A stretch of DNA of 64,000 nucleotides, from contig NZ_JANIIC010000010.1 in assembly GCF_024519315.1 (NCBI RefSeq), positions 124,001-188,000 of the forward strand, given 5' to 3'. The stretch is from Streptomyces malaysiensis subsp. samsunensis (GTDB lineage Bacteria > Actinomycetota > Actinomycetes > Streptomycetales > Streptomycetaceae). The notes under the pieces are model-generated. The model saw only the letters and a list, made by a program, of their open reading frames with translations. It did not search any database and was not told where the DNA came from. Below, piece by piece: positions 36,689 to 43,007 of this stretch (within the stretch, counting starts at the first letter, position 1; the number at the start of each line of letters is the position of its first letter). The translations under genes were made by a program, and so were the position numbers.

Positions 36689-36739
36689 GCGATCCGGGAC
36701 GATGCGATCCGGGGCGCGATCCGGAACGACGCGATCCGA
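36689..36739. repeat. Four direct copies of GCGATCCG(G/A) upstream of the TAP-like hydrolase
   Basis: GCGATCCGG occurs at 36689, 36704 and 36716, and GCGATCCGA at 36731, with spacings of 15, 12 and 15 bases. A GGGCCCGC-rich repeat follows at about 36817-36857. These lie in the 255-bp gap before the hydrolase. They may be operator iterons or slippage products. Confidence 0.6.
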
Positions 36740-36908
36740 ACGACGGACTCGCTCCTACCGCACCACCGGAGGAACGCCGGTGGCCTGTTCAACCACGGCA
36801 CGCGGCCGACGACCGGGCCCGCCGGGCCCGCTGAGCCCGCCGGGCCCGCTGAGCCCGCGCCGTTCCGGCGCCCCGTGTGCCTCGTGCACCCCTTCAGGAG
36901 GACATCAG

Positions 36909-38384
36909 ATGCGCAGAACCCGGTCCCTCGCTCTCACCGCCACCGTGGTGGCGGCGGCCGCGATTCCGGGAGTGTCGGTGGCGGCGACGCCGAAGGTTTC
37001 GGTGGCGACGACGCCGGACACCGTGCGGTGGGGCCCGTGCCCGGAGGACGTCGCCTCACCCCGTCTCGAGTGCTCGACGCTCGACGTCCCGCTGGACTAC
37101 CGGCATCCGGACGGCCGGCAGATCGAGATCGCCATCTCCCGACTGGCGAGCGAGAAACCGTCGCAGCGCCGCGGTGTGCTGCTGACCGATCCGGGCGGCC
37201 CCGGCGGCGCGGGGCTCGACTACCCGGCCGTTCTCGCCGGCTCGGGACTGCCGCGGAAGGTGCTGGACTCCTACGACGTGATCGGCTTCGACCCGCGGGG
37301 CGTCGGCCACAGCACACCGGTGACCTGCGATCTGACGCAGGAGCAGCAGTACCGTGGCAACTTCGCGCCGTACGCGCACACCGCGGCCGATGTCGCGCGG
37401 GAGGCGGGGAACGCGCTGACCGTCGCCGAACAGTGCGCCACCTCGCGGACGGCGTGGATGCTGCCGCACACCACCACCGCGAACACCGCGCGCGACATGG
37501 ACCGGATCCGGGCGGCGCTGGGCGAGCCGAAACTCTCGTACCTCGGTCACTCCTACGGCACGTACCTCGGCGCGGTGTACGCGACGATGTTCCCGAAGCG
37601 CGGCGACCGGGTCGTGCTCGACAGCAACTTGGGGCCCGGCGGTTACGACGCCACGGCCATGCGGTTGTTCGCCCGTGGACTGGAGGACCGGTTCCCGGAC
37701 TTCGCGGCGTTCGCGGCCGCGCGTCCGGAGTACGGGCTGGGCACCACACCGGAGCAGGTGACCGCGAAGTTCTTCGAACTCGCGGAGCAGTTGGAGGCGA
37801 AGCCGGTCCAGGGCATCGACGGCAACGCGTTCCGCGGGTTCACGTTCGACCGTCTCTACGCCGATGGGCTCATGCCCCAGCTGGCCGAGTTCTGGCAGGC
37901 GCTCGACACGGACCGGCCGGTGCCGTCCATTCCGCCGTTGCCGAACCTCGAGAACCTCATGGCCGCGCGTTTCTATGTGGTATGCGGTGATACGCGCTGG
38001 CCGGGGACGGTTCGCGAGTATCAGCGCAATGTCGCGGTCGACCGGCTGAAGTATCCGATGCTGGGCGGGTCCACGGCCGGCATCGGACCGTGCGCCTTCT
38101 GGCCGACCGAGCGGGTCGAGCCGCCGGTGCGCATCGGTGACCGGGGCCCGTCGAACGTGCTCATGGTGCAGAACGAACGCGACCCGGGAACGCCGCTGAC
38201 CGGCGCCCGGAAGCTGCGGCGGGCGTTCGGGAAGCGGGCCACGCTGGTGACGGCCGACCAAGGCGGCCACGGCGTCTATCCGTTCGGCCCCAACACGTGT
38301 GCCAAAGACGCGGTGACGACTTTCCTGACCACCGGACAGCGCCCGCCGCGGAACCTCGCCTGCGCGGCGGAGCCGAGCGAGTAG
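36909..38384 (+). CDS. Secreted alpha/beta hydrolase, tripeptidyl-aminopeptidase (TAP-like) family
   Basis: The 491-residue protein has a Sec signal peptide (about 1-26, cleavage near SVAA). An alpha/beta-hydrolase domain follows with the nucleophile Ser in GHSYGTYLG, the acid in NERDPGTP and the His in GGHGVYPFG; the oxyanion segment is DPGGPGGAG. The C-terminal part matches the TAP-like domain of Streptomyces SlpD/SlpE-type mycelium-associated peptidases. It probably removes short peptides from the N-termini of extracellular proteins. ATG 36909 has AGGAGG seven bases upstream. Confidence 0.9.
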   Translation: MRRTRSLALTATVVAAAAIPGVSVAATPKVSVATTPDTVRWGPCPEDVASPRLECSTLDVPLDYRHPDGRQIEIAISRLASEKPSQRRGVLLTDPGGPGGAGLDYPAVLAGSGLPRKVLDSYDVIGFDPRGVGHSTPVTCDLTQEQQYRGNFAPYAHTAADVAREAGNALTVAEQCATSRTAWMLPHTTTANTARDMDRIRAALGEPKLSYLGHSYGTYLGAVYATMFPKRGDRVVLDSNLGPGGYDATAMRLFARGLEDRFPDFAAFAAARPEYGLGTTPEQVTAKFFELAEQLEAKPVQGIDGNAFRGFTFDRLYADGLMPQLAEFWQALDTDRPVPSIPPLPNLENLMAARFYVVCGDTRWPGTVREYQRNVAVDRLKYPMLGGSTAGIGPCAFWPTERVEPPVRIGDRGPSNVLMVQNERDPGTPLTGARKLRRAFGKRATLVTADQGGHGVYPFGPNTCAKDAVTTFLTTGQRPPRNLACAAEPSE

Positions 38385-38415
38385 CGGGAGCGGGAGCGGG
38401 AGCGGGAGCGGAGAC

Positions 38416-38813
38416 ATGTTCAAGGAGTGGCGGCATCGTCGGGCCGTGCAGCGGGTCAAGCCCGGGGTCGGGCGACCGCTGAAGCGTTTCCGCGCTGCCA
38501 CTACGTCACCACCAAGGGGGTCGAGCACCAACTCATCCCGGACCCCGCCTCCGCCGAGGGGCGCCGCGCGCGCCTCGACCGCGCGCACCCCGCACTGAGC
38601 CGCTGTATCGGCCTCCTCTCGCTGGTCGTGCTCGTCATCGGCCTGGTTCTCCTCATCCTGCAACTCATGGAACAGATCACCCGGGCGCCGGAGGGCGTCT
38701 CCCATTACGTCGGGACCTTCACCTCGCCCATTGATATGCCGGCATGGGGCAACATCGTGCTCGGGCTGGTGACTGTGGCGGCCAGCACGGAGCGGGCACT
38801 GCGGCTGCGCTAG
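38416..38813 (+). pseudogene. Internally deleted gene for a two-helix membrane protein
   Basis: From ATG 38416 the sequence begins MFKEWRHRRAVQRVKPG, and the frame is lost at about 38493. In another frame the protein resumes (HYVTTKGVEHQLIPDPASA) and runs to the stop at 38813. That part has two membrane segments (SLVVLVIGLVLLILQLM and WGNIVLGLVTVAAS) and the ending STERALRLR. I recall full-length Streptomyces relatives with the same two ends and about 100 more residues between. The central part appears deleted with a frame change. Six-base GGGAGC repeats lie just upstream. Confidence 0.65.
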
Positions 38814-38874
38814 AGCTTGCTGCTCGACGGCGGGGCGGGATGACCGCGCTTCTTCGCTCCAGCCGTCGGGATGG

Positions 38875-38914
38875 CCATGGGCTGTGAGGACGAGCGGGGG
38901 CTCGGGGACCGGAT
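38875..38914 (+). repeat. 40-bp copy of the XRE gene start (copy 2)
   Basis: It is identical to 30780-30819: CC-ATG plus the codons for MGCEDERGLGDR. The sequence then departs at once (IEHDRPEAEG) with no HTH. It is either the remnant of a paralogous XRE gene or a patch copied from the 30.8-kb gene. Confidence 0.9.
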
Positions 38915-38944
38915 TGAGCACGATCGTCCGGAGGCCGAAGGCCA

Positions 38945-38995
38945 GGGGAAGGAAGGCGGCGTGCTGGACCTTCCTTCCCCTCGTGAGGAAGGTCC
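38945..38995 (+). promoter_or_regulatory. Two overlapping, mutually exclusive hairpins
   Basis: GGGGAAGGAAGG (38945-38956) pairs perfectly with CCTTCCTTCCCC (38969-38980), giving 12 bp. GGACCTTCC (38966-38974) pairs perfectly with GGAAGGTCC (38987-38995), giving 9 bp. The right arm of the first overlaps the left arm of the second, so only one can form, as in attenuators. Both loops are 12 bases. The downstream gene is tetR. Confidence 0.55.
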
Positions 38996-39018
38996 GGCAA
39001 ACTCCGTGCCGCGTTGCC

Positions 39019-39042
39019 TTAATGCGCTATCGCGCGCATTAA
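39019..39042. promoter_or_regulatory. TTAATGCGC-N6-GCGCATTAA operator candidate
   Basis: This perfect inverted repeat has 9-bp arms (39019-39027 and 39034-39042) in an AT-rich patch 124 bp upstream of the TetR start. Size and symmetry fit a TetR-family dimer site, so autoregulation is likely. Confidence 0.55.
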
Positions 39043-39165
39043 GTAACGGGTGTCACACTAGCGAGGGGTGTGTACGCCGTGCAATGGGTTACCCGGCGTA
39101 TGGCGCCCTGATGTCGTGAAGATCTGGTGCTCACGAGGGCGGAGGGGCCGTAGAGTCGGCGCGTC

Positions 39166-39777
39166 ATGACAGAGCGACCACCGCATGGGTCGGCTCGCCC
39201 AGGGGGGCGTACGGCCCGGACCCGTGCCGCCGTGTTGGCGGCCGCGTACGAGGAGCTCGACCGCGATTCGATCGCCGCGCTCACCCTTGACCGGCTCGCG
39301 CGGCGGTCGGGGGTGCATGTGTCGACCATCCGGCGGCGCTGGCGCACGGTGGAGGGGGTCGTCGTCGATCTGCTGGCCGAGCGGAGCTCGGTGCTGCCCA
39401 CGCCGGACACCGGGGACTTCCGGCGGGACCTGACGCAACTCACCGAGGCCATCGCGGACTTCAACAACACGCTGCGCAACCGCAATGTGATACAGGGGCT
39501 GCTCGCGGCGGCCGCGCATGACGCACGGGTCGAGGAGATCGTCCGCAGCGCGTTCATGCGGCGGACCGAGGAGGTGACCTGGATCGTGCGGCTTGCGATC
39601 GAACGGGGGGAGATTCCCGGGGACACCGACGCGTGGGAGGTCATCGCCTCGCTGGCGGCGCCGCTCTACTACCGGGTGCTGATTCTGCGCGGGGTCATCG
39701 ACGAGCGGCTGGTGCACACCACCGTCGAGGCGACGTATCAGGCGGCTCGGTCGGGGGTGTTCGTGCGGAAGGGGTGA
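39166..39777 (+). CDS. TetR-family transcriptional regulator
   Basis: The 203-residue protein has an N-terminal HTH at about 15-65 (RAAVLAAAYEELDRDSIAALTLDRLARRSGVHVSTIRRRW). The second helix-turn-helix segment is HVSTIRRRW where relatives often have TLYRHW, i.e. YR is replaced by IR. The C-terminal ligand domain matches the TetR_C type with LYYRVLILRGVIDERL. It usually represses a neighbouring transporter or enzyme gene; none lies divergent here, only scarred sequence, so its former partner may be lost. ATG 39166 is the chosen start. Confidence 0.88.
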   Translation: MTERPPHGSARPGGRTARTRAAVLAAAYEELDRDSIAALTLDRLARRSGVHVSTIRRRWRTVEGVVVDLLAERSSVLPTPDTGDFRRDLTQLTEAIADFNNTLRNRNVIQGLLAAAAHDARVEEIVRSAFMRRTEEVTWIVRLAIERGEIPGDTDAWEVIASLAAPLYYRVLILRGVIDERLVHTTVEATYQAARSGVFVRKG

Positions 39778-39837
39778 TGGCGCCCCGCGGGCCCGGGGGT
39801 GATGGCGCCCCGAGCCCCCGCGGGCCGGGGCGCCATC
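39776..39837. terminator. Strong hairpin with duplicated left arm, tetR/DUF305 junction
   Basis: GATGGCGCCCCG occurs at 39776-39787 (overlapping the tetR stop codon) and again at 39801-39812. CGGGGCGCCATC (39826-39837) is the exact complement, so either copy can form a 12-bp stem. It serves both convergent genes. Confidence 0.75.
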
Positions 39838-39846
39838 GGCGTCGCG

Positions 39847-40572
39847 TCAGGCGGACGCGCCACGTGCCTTGAGCATGTCGGCCATCAGCTGGATCTCCGA
39901 CTGCTGGCCCTGGACCATCGTCTGGGCCAGATGCTTCTCGGTCGAGTCCTTGACCAGCTCGACCGCGCCCTTCGCCATGTCGACGCCGCCCTTGTGATGG
40001 GCGGTCATCAGCTTCAGGTAGAGCACCTCGGCCGCCTTGCCCTTGGCCTTGCGCAACTCGTCGAGCTGGGTGTTGGTGGCCATGCCCGGCATGAGCGAGC
40101 CGTCGTGCGGCTTGTACGCGCCGCCGCCCATGCCCTTCATCGAGCCGTGGTCCATGCCCTCCATGCCCTCCATGCCGTCCGACGACGCGTTCTTCATCCA
40201 CGTCATCGGCGGGTCCTCGGACGTCTTGTCCAGCCCCCACATGTCCAGCCAGCCCTGGAGCATCCCGGCCTGGGTGGCCTGCGTGCTGGCGATGTCGAAC
40301 GCCAGCCGCCGCACCTCGTCGTCGGTGGTGCGGTCACGCACGATGAACGACATCTCCACCGCCTGCTGATGGTGGACGGACATGTCGCGGGCGAAACCGG
40401 CCTCGGCGGAGGTGTCCTTGGGCGTACCCGTGTCGGTCGTGCCCTCCGAGCGGTCGCTGGTCAGCCACAGCACCGCCACCGTCACCAGCGTCAGCAGGGC
40501 CAGGGCGGCGGCGATCCCCGCCACCAGCGGCTGGCGTGACGCGCGGCCGACGGCGGTCGTCCCGTCGCTCAC
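39847..40572 (-). CDS. DUF305 protein, membrane-anchored, Met/His-rich
   Basis: The 241-residue protein has one N-terminal membrane segment (about residues 15-36) and an external DUF305 domain with the paired signatures FARDMSVHHQQAVEMS and LMTAHHKGGVDMAKG. A Met/Gly/His-rich loop (GMEGMEGMDHGSMKGMGGG) lies between the two halves. DUF305 proteins are ferritin-like helical bundles often linked with copper or other metals; the Met-rich loop agrees with copper binding. It starts at GTG 40572 within the DUF3105 stop (four-base overlap), so the two are coupled. Confidence 0.88.
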   Translation of the reverse strand: MSDGTTAVGRASRQPLVAGIAAALALLTLVTVAVLWLTSDRSEGTTDTGTPKDTSAEAGFARDMSVHHQQAVEMSFIVRDRTTDDEVRRLAFDIASTQATQAGMLQGWLDMWGLDKTSEDPPMTWMKNASSDGMEGMEGMDHGSMKGMGGGAYKPHDGSLMPGMATNTQLDELRKAKGKAAEVLYLKLMTAHHKGGVDMAKGAVELVKDSTEKHLAQTMVQGQQSEIQLMADMLKARGASA

Positions 40573-41237
40573 GAAGTCTTCCCGTTGGTGCAGTAGGCGC
40601 CGGGCTCGGGGGTCTGCTTGCCCTGGACGAACTTCTTGAAGAAGTCGGCCACCCGCGGGTCGGACGCCTTCTGGACGTCCAGCTGGTTGCCCCACGCGTT
40701 GAGGACGATCGGCGAGTCCTGCTCCTGGTAGGGGCTCATCAACGAGTACGGGGTCTTCTTCACCCGCGCCGTGAGGGCTTCGACGTCCTCCTTCGACGCC
40801 TTGTCGGTGTACGTCACCCACACCGCGCCGTGCTCCAGCGAGTGCACCGCGTTCTCCTTCGTGAGCGGCTTGGTGTAGACGTCGCCGTTGCAGTTCTGCC
40901 AGACCTGGTTGTGGTTTCCGCCGACCGGCGGCGACATCGCGTACTCGACCGTGCCCTGGACATGGGTCCGGCCCAGGTTCTTCCAGGTCTTCATGCCCTT
41001 GAACTCGCCGGTCCGCACGACCGACGAGGTGACCTTGGCCTCCTTCTCGTCCTTCTTGTCGCTCGCGTCGACGAGGAAGTAGCCCCCGACGGCCAGTCCG
41101 GCGACGATCACCGTGACGGAGGTGATGGTGATGATCCGGTACCGGCGCTCGCGCGCCTTCTCCGCGCGGCGCAACTCCTCTATCTTCGCGCGGCGGTCGG
41201 CCGCGGTGCCCTTCGTCTTCGATCCCTTGGAGCCCAT
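40569..41237 (-). CDS. DUF3105 membrane-anchored protein
   Basis: The 222-residue protein has a charged coiled-coil-like N-terminus (about 12-33), one membrane segment (about 35-56) and an external DUF3105 domain. The core is GGNHNQVWQNCNGDVYTKPL, then SLEHGAVWVTY and SPYQEQDSPIVL, with a C-terminal CTNGK. Conserved His and Cys residues suggest a metal site. It is regularly found next to DUF305 genes in actinomycetes, as here. ATG 41237 (MGSKGSK) is the chosen start. Function not established. Confidence 0.88.
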   Translation of the reverse strand: MGSKGSKTKGTAADRRAKIEELRRAEKARERRYRIITITSVTVIVAGLAVGGYFLVDASDKKDEKEAKVTSSVVRTGEFKGMKTWKNLGRTHVQGTVEYAMSPPVGGNHNQVWQNCNGDVYTKPLTKENAVHSLEHGAVWVTYTDKASKEDVEALTARVKKTPYSLMSPYQEQDSPIVLNAWGNQLDVQKASDPRVADFFKKFVQGKQTPEPGAYCTNGKTS

Positions 41238-41324
41238 GGCTGTCCTCAACCTCGCAGTACTCGCAGTTCGCGCAGTTCGCACGCTGGATGGGTGGAGCGG
41301 TGAATCGCGGTTACCGGCGCCGGC

Positions 41325-41801
41325 CTAGGTCCGAAGCACTTGGAGCTGATGGAGGCCGAGGGCGCGGACGGGGTGGTCGGGCGGCGCCCGGACGGAGTCC
41401 GGGCCCCGGGTGCCGTCGGGCGGTGGAACCTCGGCGAGGGAGGGCGGGGGTACGGGCGTGGGCACCAGGGCCTGGACCACTCCCCGGGGACCCGCGACAC
41501 AGTTGTCGCTTCCGGGCCCGGGGCCGGAGGCGTCCGCCGGGCCGTGCCCCGGAGCCGGATGGCTGACCGGCCCCTCGGGCGGCTGCTGGTCCGGCGCGCG
41601 GTCCGCCAGCCGGTGCGGGCACCCCGTGGACAGGGTGTTGTGGTCGGCGGCGGGGTGGATGCACGAGGGCGCCACCCATATCGCCGCGGCGAGCAGCAGT
41701 ACGGCACGCCAGACGGCGGCGGGCACGGTGCCGCGCACCGGGTCCCGCCGTATGTGGCCCCTCCGTATGTGGGCCTCTCCTCCGCCCTGCCCTCTGCCCA
41801 T
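41325..41801 (-). CDS. Small exported protein of unknown function, His/Cys-rich
   Basis: The 158-residue protein has one N-terminal hydrophobic stretch (about residues 26-46, VPAAVWRAVLLLAAAIWVAP). A Pro-rich external region with scattered His and Cys (CIHPAADHNTLSTGCPH) follows and ends in LGLHQLQVLRT. Family not recognised, although similar short secreted proteins sit upstream of DUF3105/DUF305 pairs in Streptomyces as far as I recall. It lies 87 bp upstream of the DUF3105 gene on the same strand and may share its transcript. Confidence 0.5.
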   Translation of the reverse strand: MGRGQGGGEAHIRRGHIRRDPVRGTVPAAVWRAVLLLAAAIWVAPSCIHPAADHNTLSTGCPHRLADRAPDQQPPEGPVSHPAPGHGPADASGPGPGSDNCVAGPRGVVQALVPTPVPPPSLAEVPPPDGTRGPDSVRAPPDHPVRALGLHQLQVLRT

Positions 41802-41996
41802 CGGGCCAGATCGTAACCACTGCGACTGTCGCGATGAATGGGTCCATGGCGGAACGCGGCAAACGCCTGGTGGGGGCGTGGTGGCGCGGCGCCGGGCGCA
41901 CGGGCGTCAGCGGCGCCCGATGTCAGGGACGCCCCACGTCAGGCGTGCTGCCCCGCTACCAGCCCGCGCCGCACGCACGCCCGTCAGGACACGCCG

Positions 41997-42512
41997 TCAG
42001 TACACGCCCTCGATCACGACCTCGTCGTCGAACATCGCCACCGGCCCCACATCCGCCACCGAGTCCCCGACCGCGCCCTCCAGCGGCGGCACGCGGATCG
42101 CCAGATCGCGCTCGAGGTTGCCCGGCAGCAGGGCGGACTCGCTGACGTGGTTCATCACCACCTGGCCGCGCTCCCCGTACGCCACCGGTGCCCCGCTCGC
42201 CGGGTCCACCACCGAGACGGTGACGAACGGTGTGCGCGGATCGAAGACACACGGTTCGTCCGGGCCGAGCCCCAGCCGCTCGGTGGCACCGCCGAGGATC
42301 ATGGTGTCGCCGTAGGTGCCGTAGAGCGCACAGCCGGGGAAGACCTCGGTGCGCAGCAGATCGCGGGTGTCGGCGTCCATATGGGCGCCGCCCCACATGA
42401 TGCCCTTGACCTTCTCCCCGATCAGCTCGATGAGGTCGTCGTGCCGGGCCAGCCGCTCCAGCAGCGGCGGGGTGGTCATCAGCACCCCGGACTCCGACGC
42501 GGCGAACGACCA
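41997..42512 (-). pseudogene. C-terminal part of a PaaK/EhpF-like adenylate-forming enzyme
   Basis: The open frame gives about 160-170 residues matching only the C-terminal half of AMP-binding (phenylacetate-CoA ligase/EhpF-like) proteins: LMTTPPLLERLARHDD, the IMWGGAHMDADTRDLLRTEV strand-helix, LYGTYGDTMILGG in the ATP-site position, and the ending DDEVVIEGVY. The normal N-terminal 200-odd residues with the P-loop-like motif are absent. Upstream in-frame codons (WSFAASESG) run straight into the terminator of the next gene. It is 5'-truncated and unlikely to be active. Confidence 0.7.
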
Positions 42513-42519
42513 TTGACCC

Positions 42520-42560
42520 GGAGGGTCCCCGGCGCCCGGCCTCGTGCCGGGGACCCCTCC
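42520..42560 (-). terminator. Terminator after the YbaY-like gene
   Basis: GGAGGGTCCCCGGC (42520-42533) pairs with GCCGGGGACCCCTCC (42546-42560) with one bulged base, directly after the YbaY-like stop codon. Confidence 0.75.
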
Positions 42561-42561
42561 G

Positions 42562-42948
42562 TCAGACGATCGTGACCGGGGCGATCAGACCGGCGGTGGA
42601 TCCGGCCGGTACGGGGTTGGCCTCGGTGCTGACCAGATCGCCGCTCTCCATGACACCGGAGCCGCTGACGTCCACATGGACCCGCAGCCCGTAGTTGTCG
42701 CCCGGGACCAGCTCACCGGGGACGGTGACGCTGAACGGCACATGGCCTCCCGGGCTCAGCGGCACATCGGTGAGGACCTGCGCCGCCACGATCGACTCGG
42801 GGGTATCGGAGCGGGACACGTTGCGCACCTCCACCACCACCCGCGCCGCCCGCCCGGCAGGGGCGTCGGGGGGCAGGGTCACGATGCCGCTGAGGACACT
42901 GCTCATTCCGAGATGGTTTCCCCCCGGGCGGAGGTCTTGTTCCGCCAT
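42562..42948 (-). CDS. YbaY-family small beta-sandwich protein
   Basis: The 128-residue protein matches the YbaY/YscW-like fold: GIVTLPPDAPAGRAARVVVE at the start, then VPLSPGGHVPFSVTVP and YGLRVHVDVSGSGVMESGDLVS. Most relatives are lipoproteins with a signal; this one has none from ATG 42948 (MAEQDLRPG) and an alternative ATG at 42906 gives a still shorter form. Function is not established; lipoprotein assembly was proposed for the Gram-negative relatives. It lies 59 bp after the sigma-like/CBM2 gene on the same strand. Confidence 0.78.
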   Translation of the reverse strand: MAEQDLRPGGNHLGMSSVLSGIVTLPPDAPAGRAARVVVEVRNVSRSDTPESIVAAQVLTDVPLSPGGHVPFSVTVPGELVPGDNYGLRVHVDVSGSGVMESGDLVSTEANPVPAGSTAGLIAPVTIV

Positions 42949-43007
42949 CCGGGTGGGAACGCCGTTCGGGCCGGGTGGATCGGTGTCGGCCGGGTGGAGC
43001 GGTGTCG

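Larger units (their letters stand above)
38814..39165. other. 352-bp gap with gene-start copy, alternative hairpins and palindrome
   Basis: This gap holds no gene I trust. It contains a 40-bp copy of the XRE gene start (38875-38914), a pair of mutually exclusive hairpins (38945-38995), a perfect palindrome (39019-39042) and then about 120 bp leading to the TetR gene. An open 82-codon frame from 38871 exists but has no recognisable product. Confidence 0.6.

Noticed and set aside
38871..39119. An 82-codon frame starting with the copied XRE gene start
   Set aside because: Only the first 14 codons resemble a protein. The rest crosses the hairpins and palindrome and has no domain.
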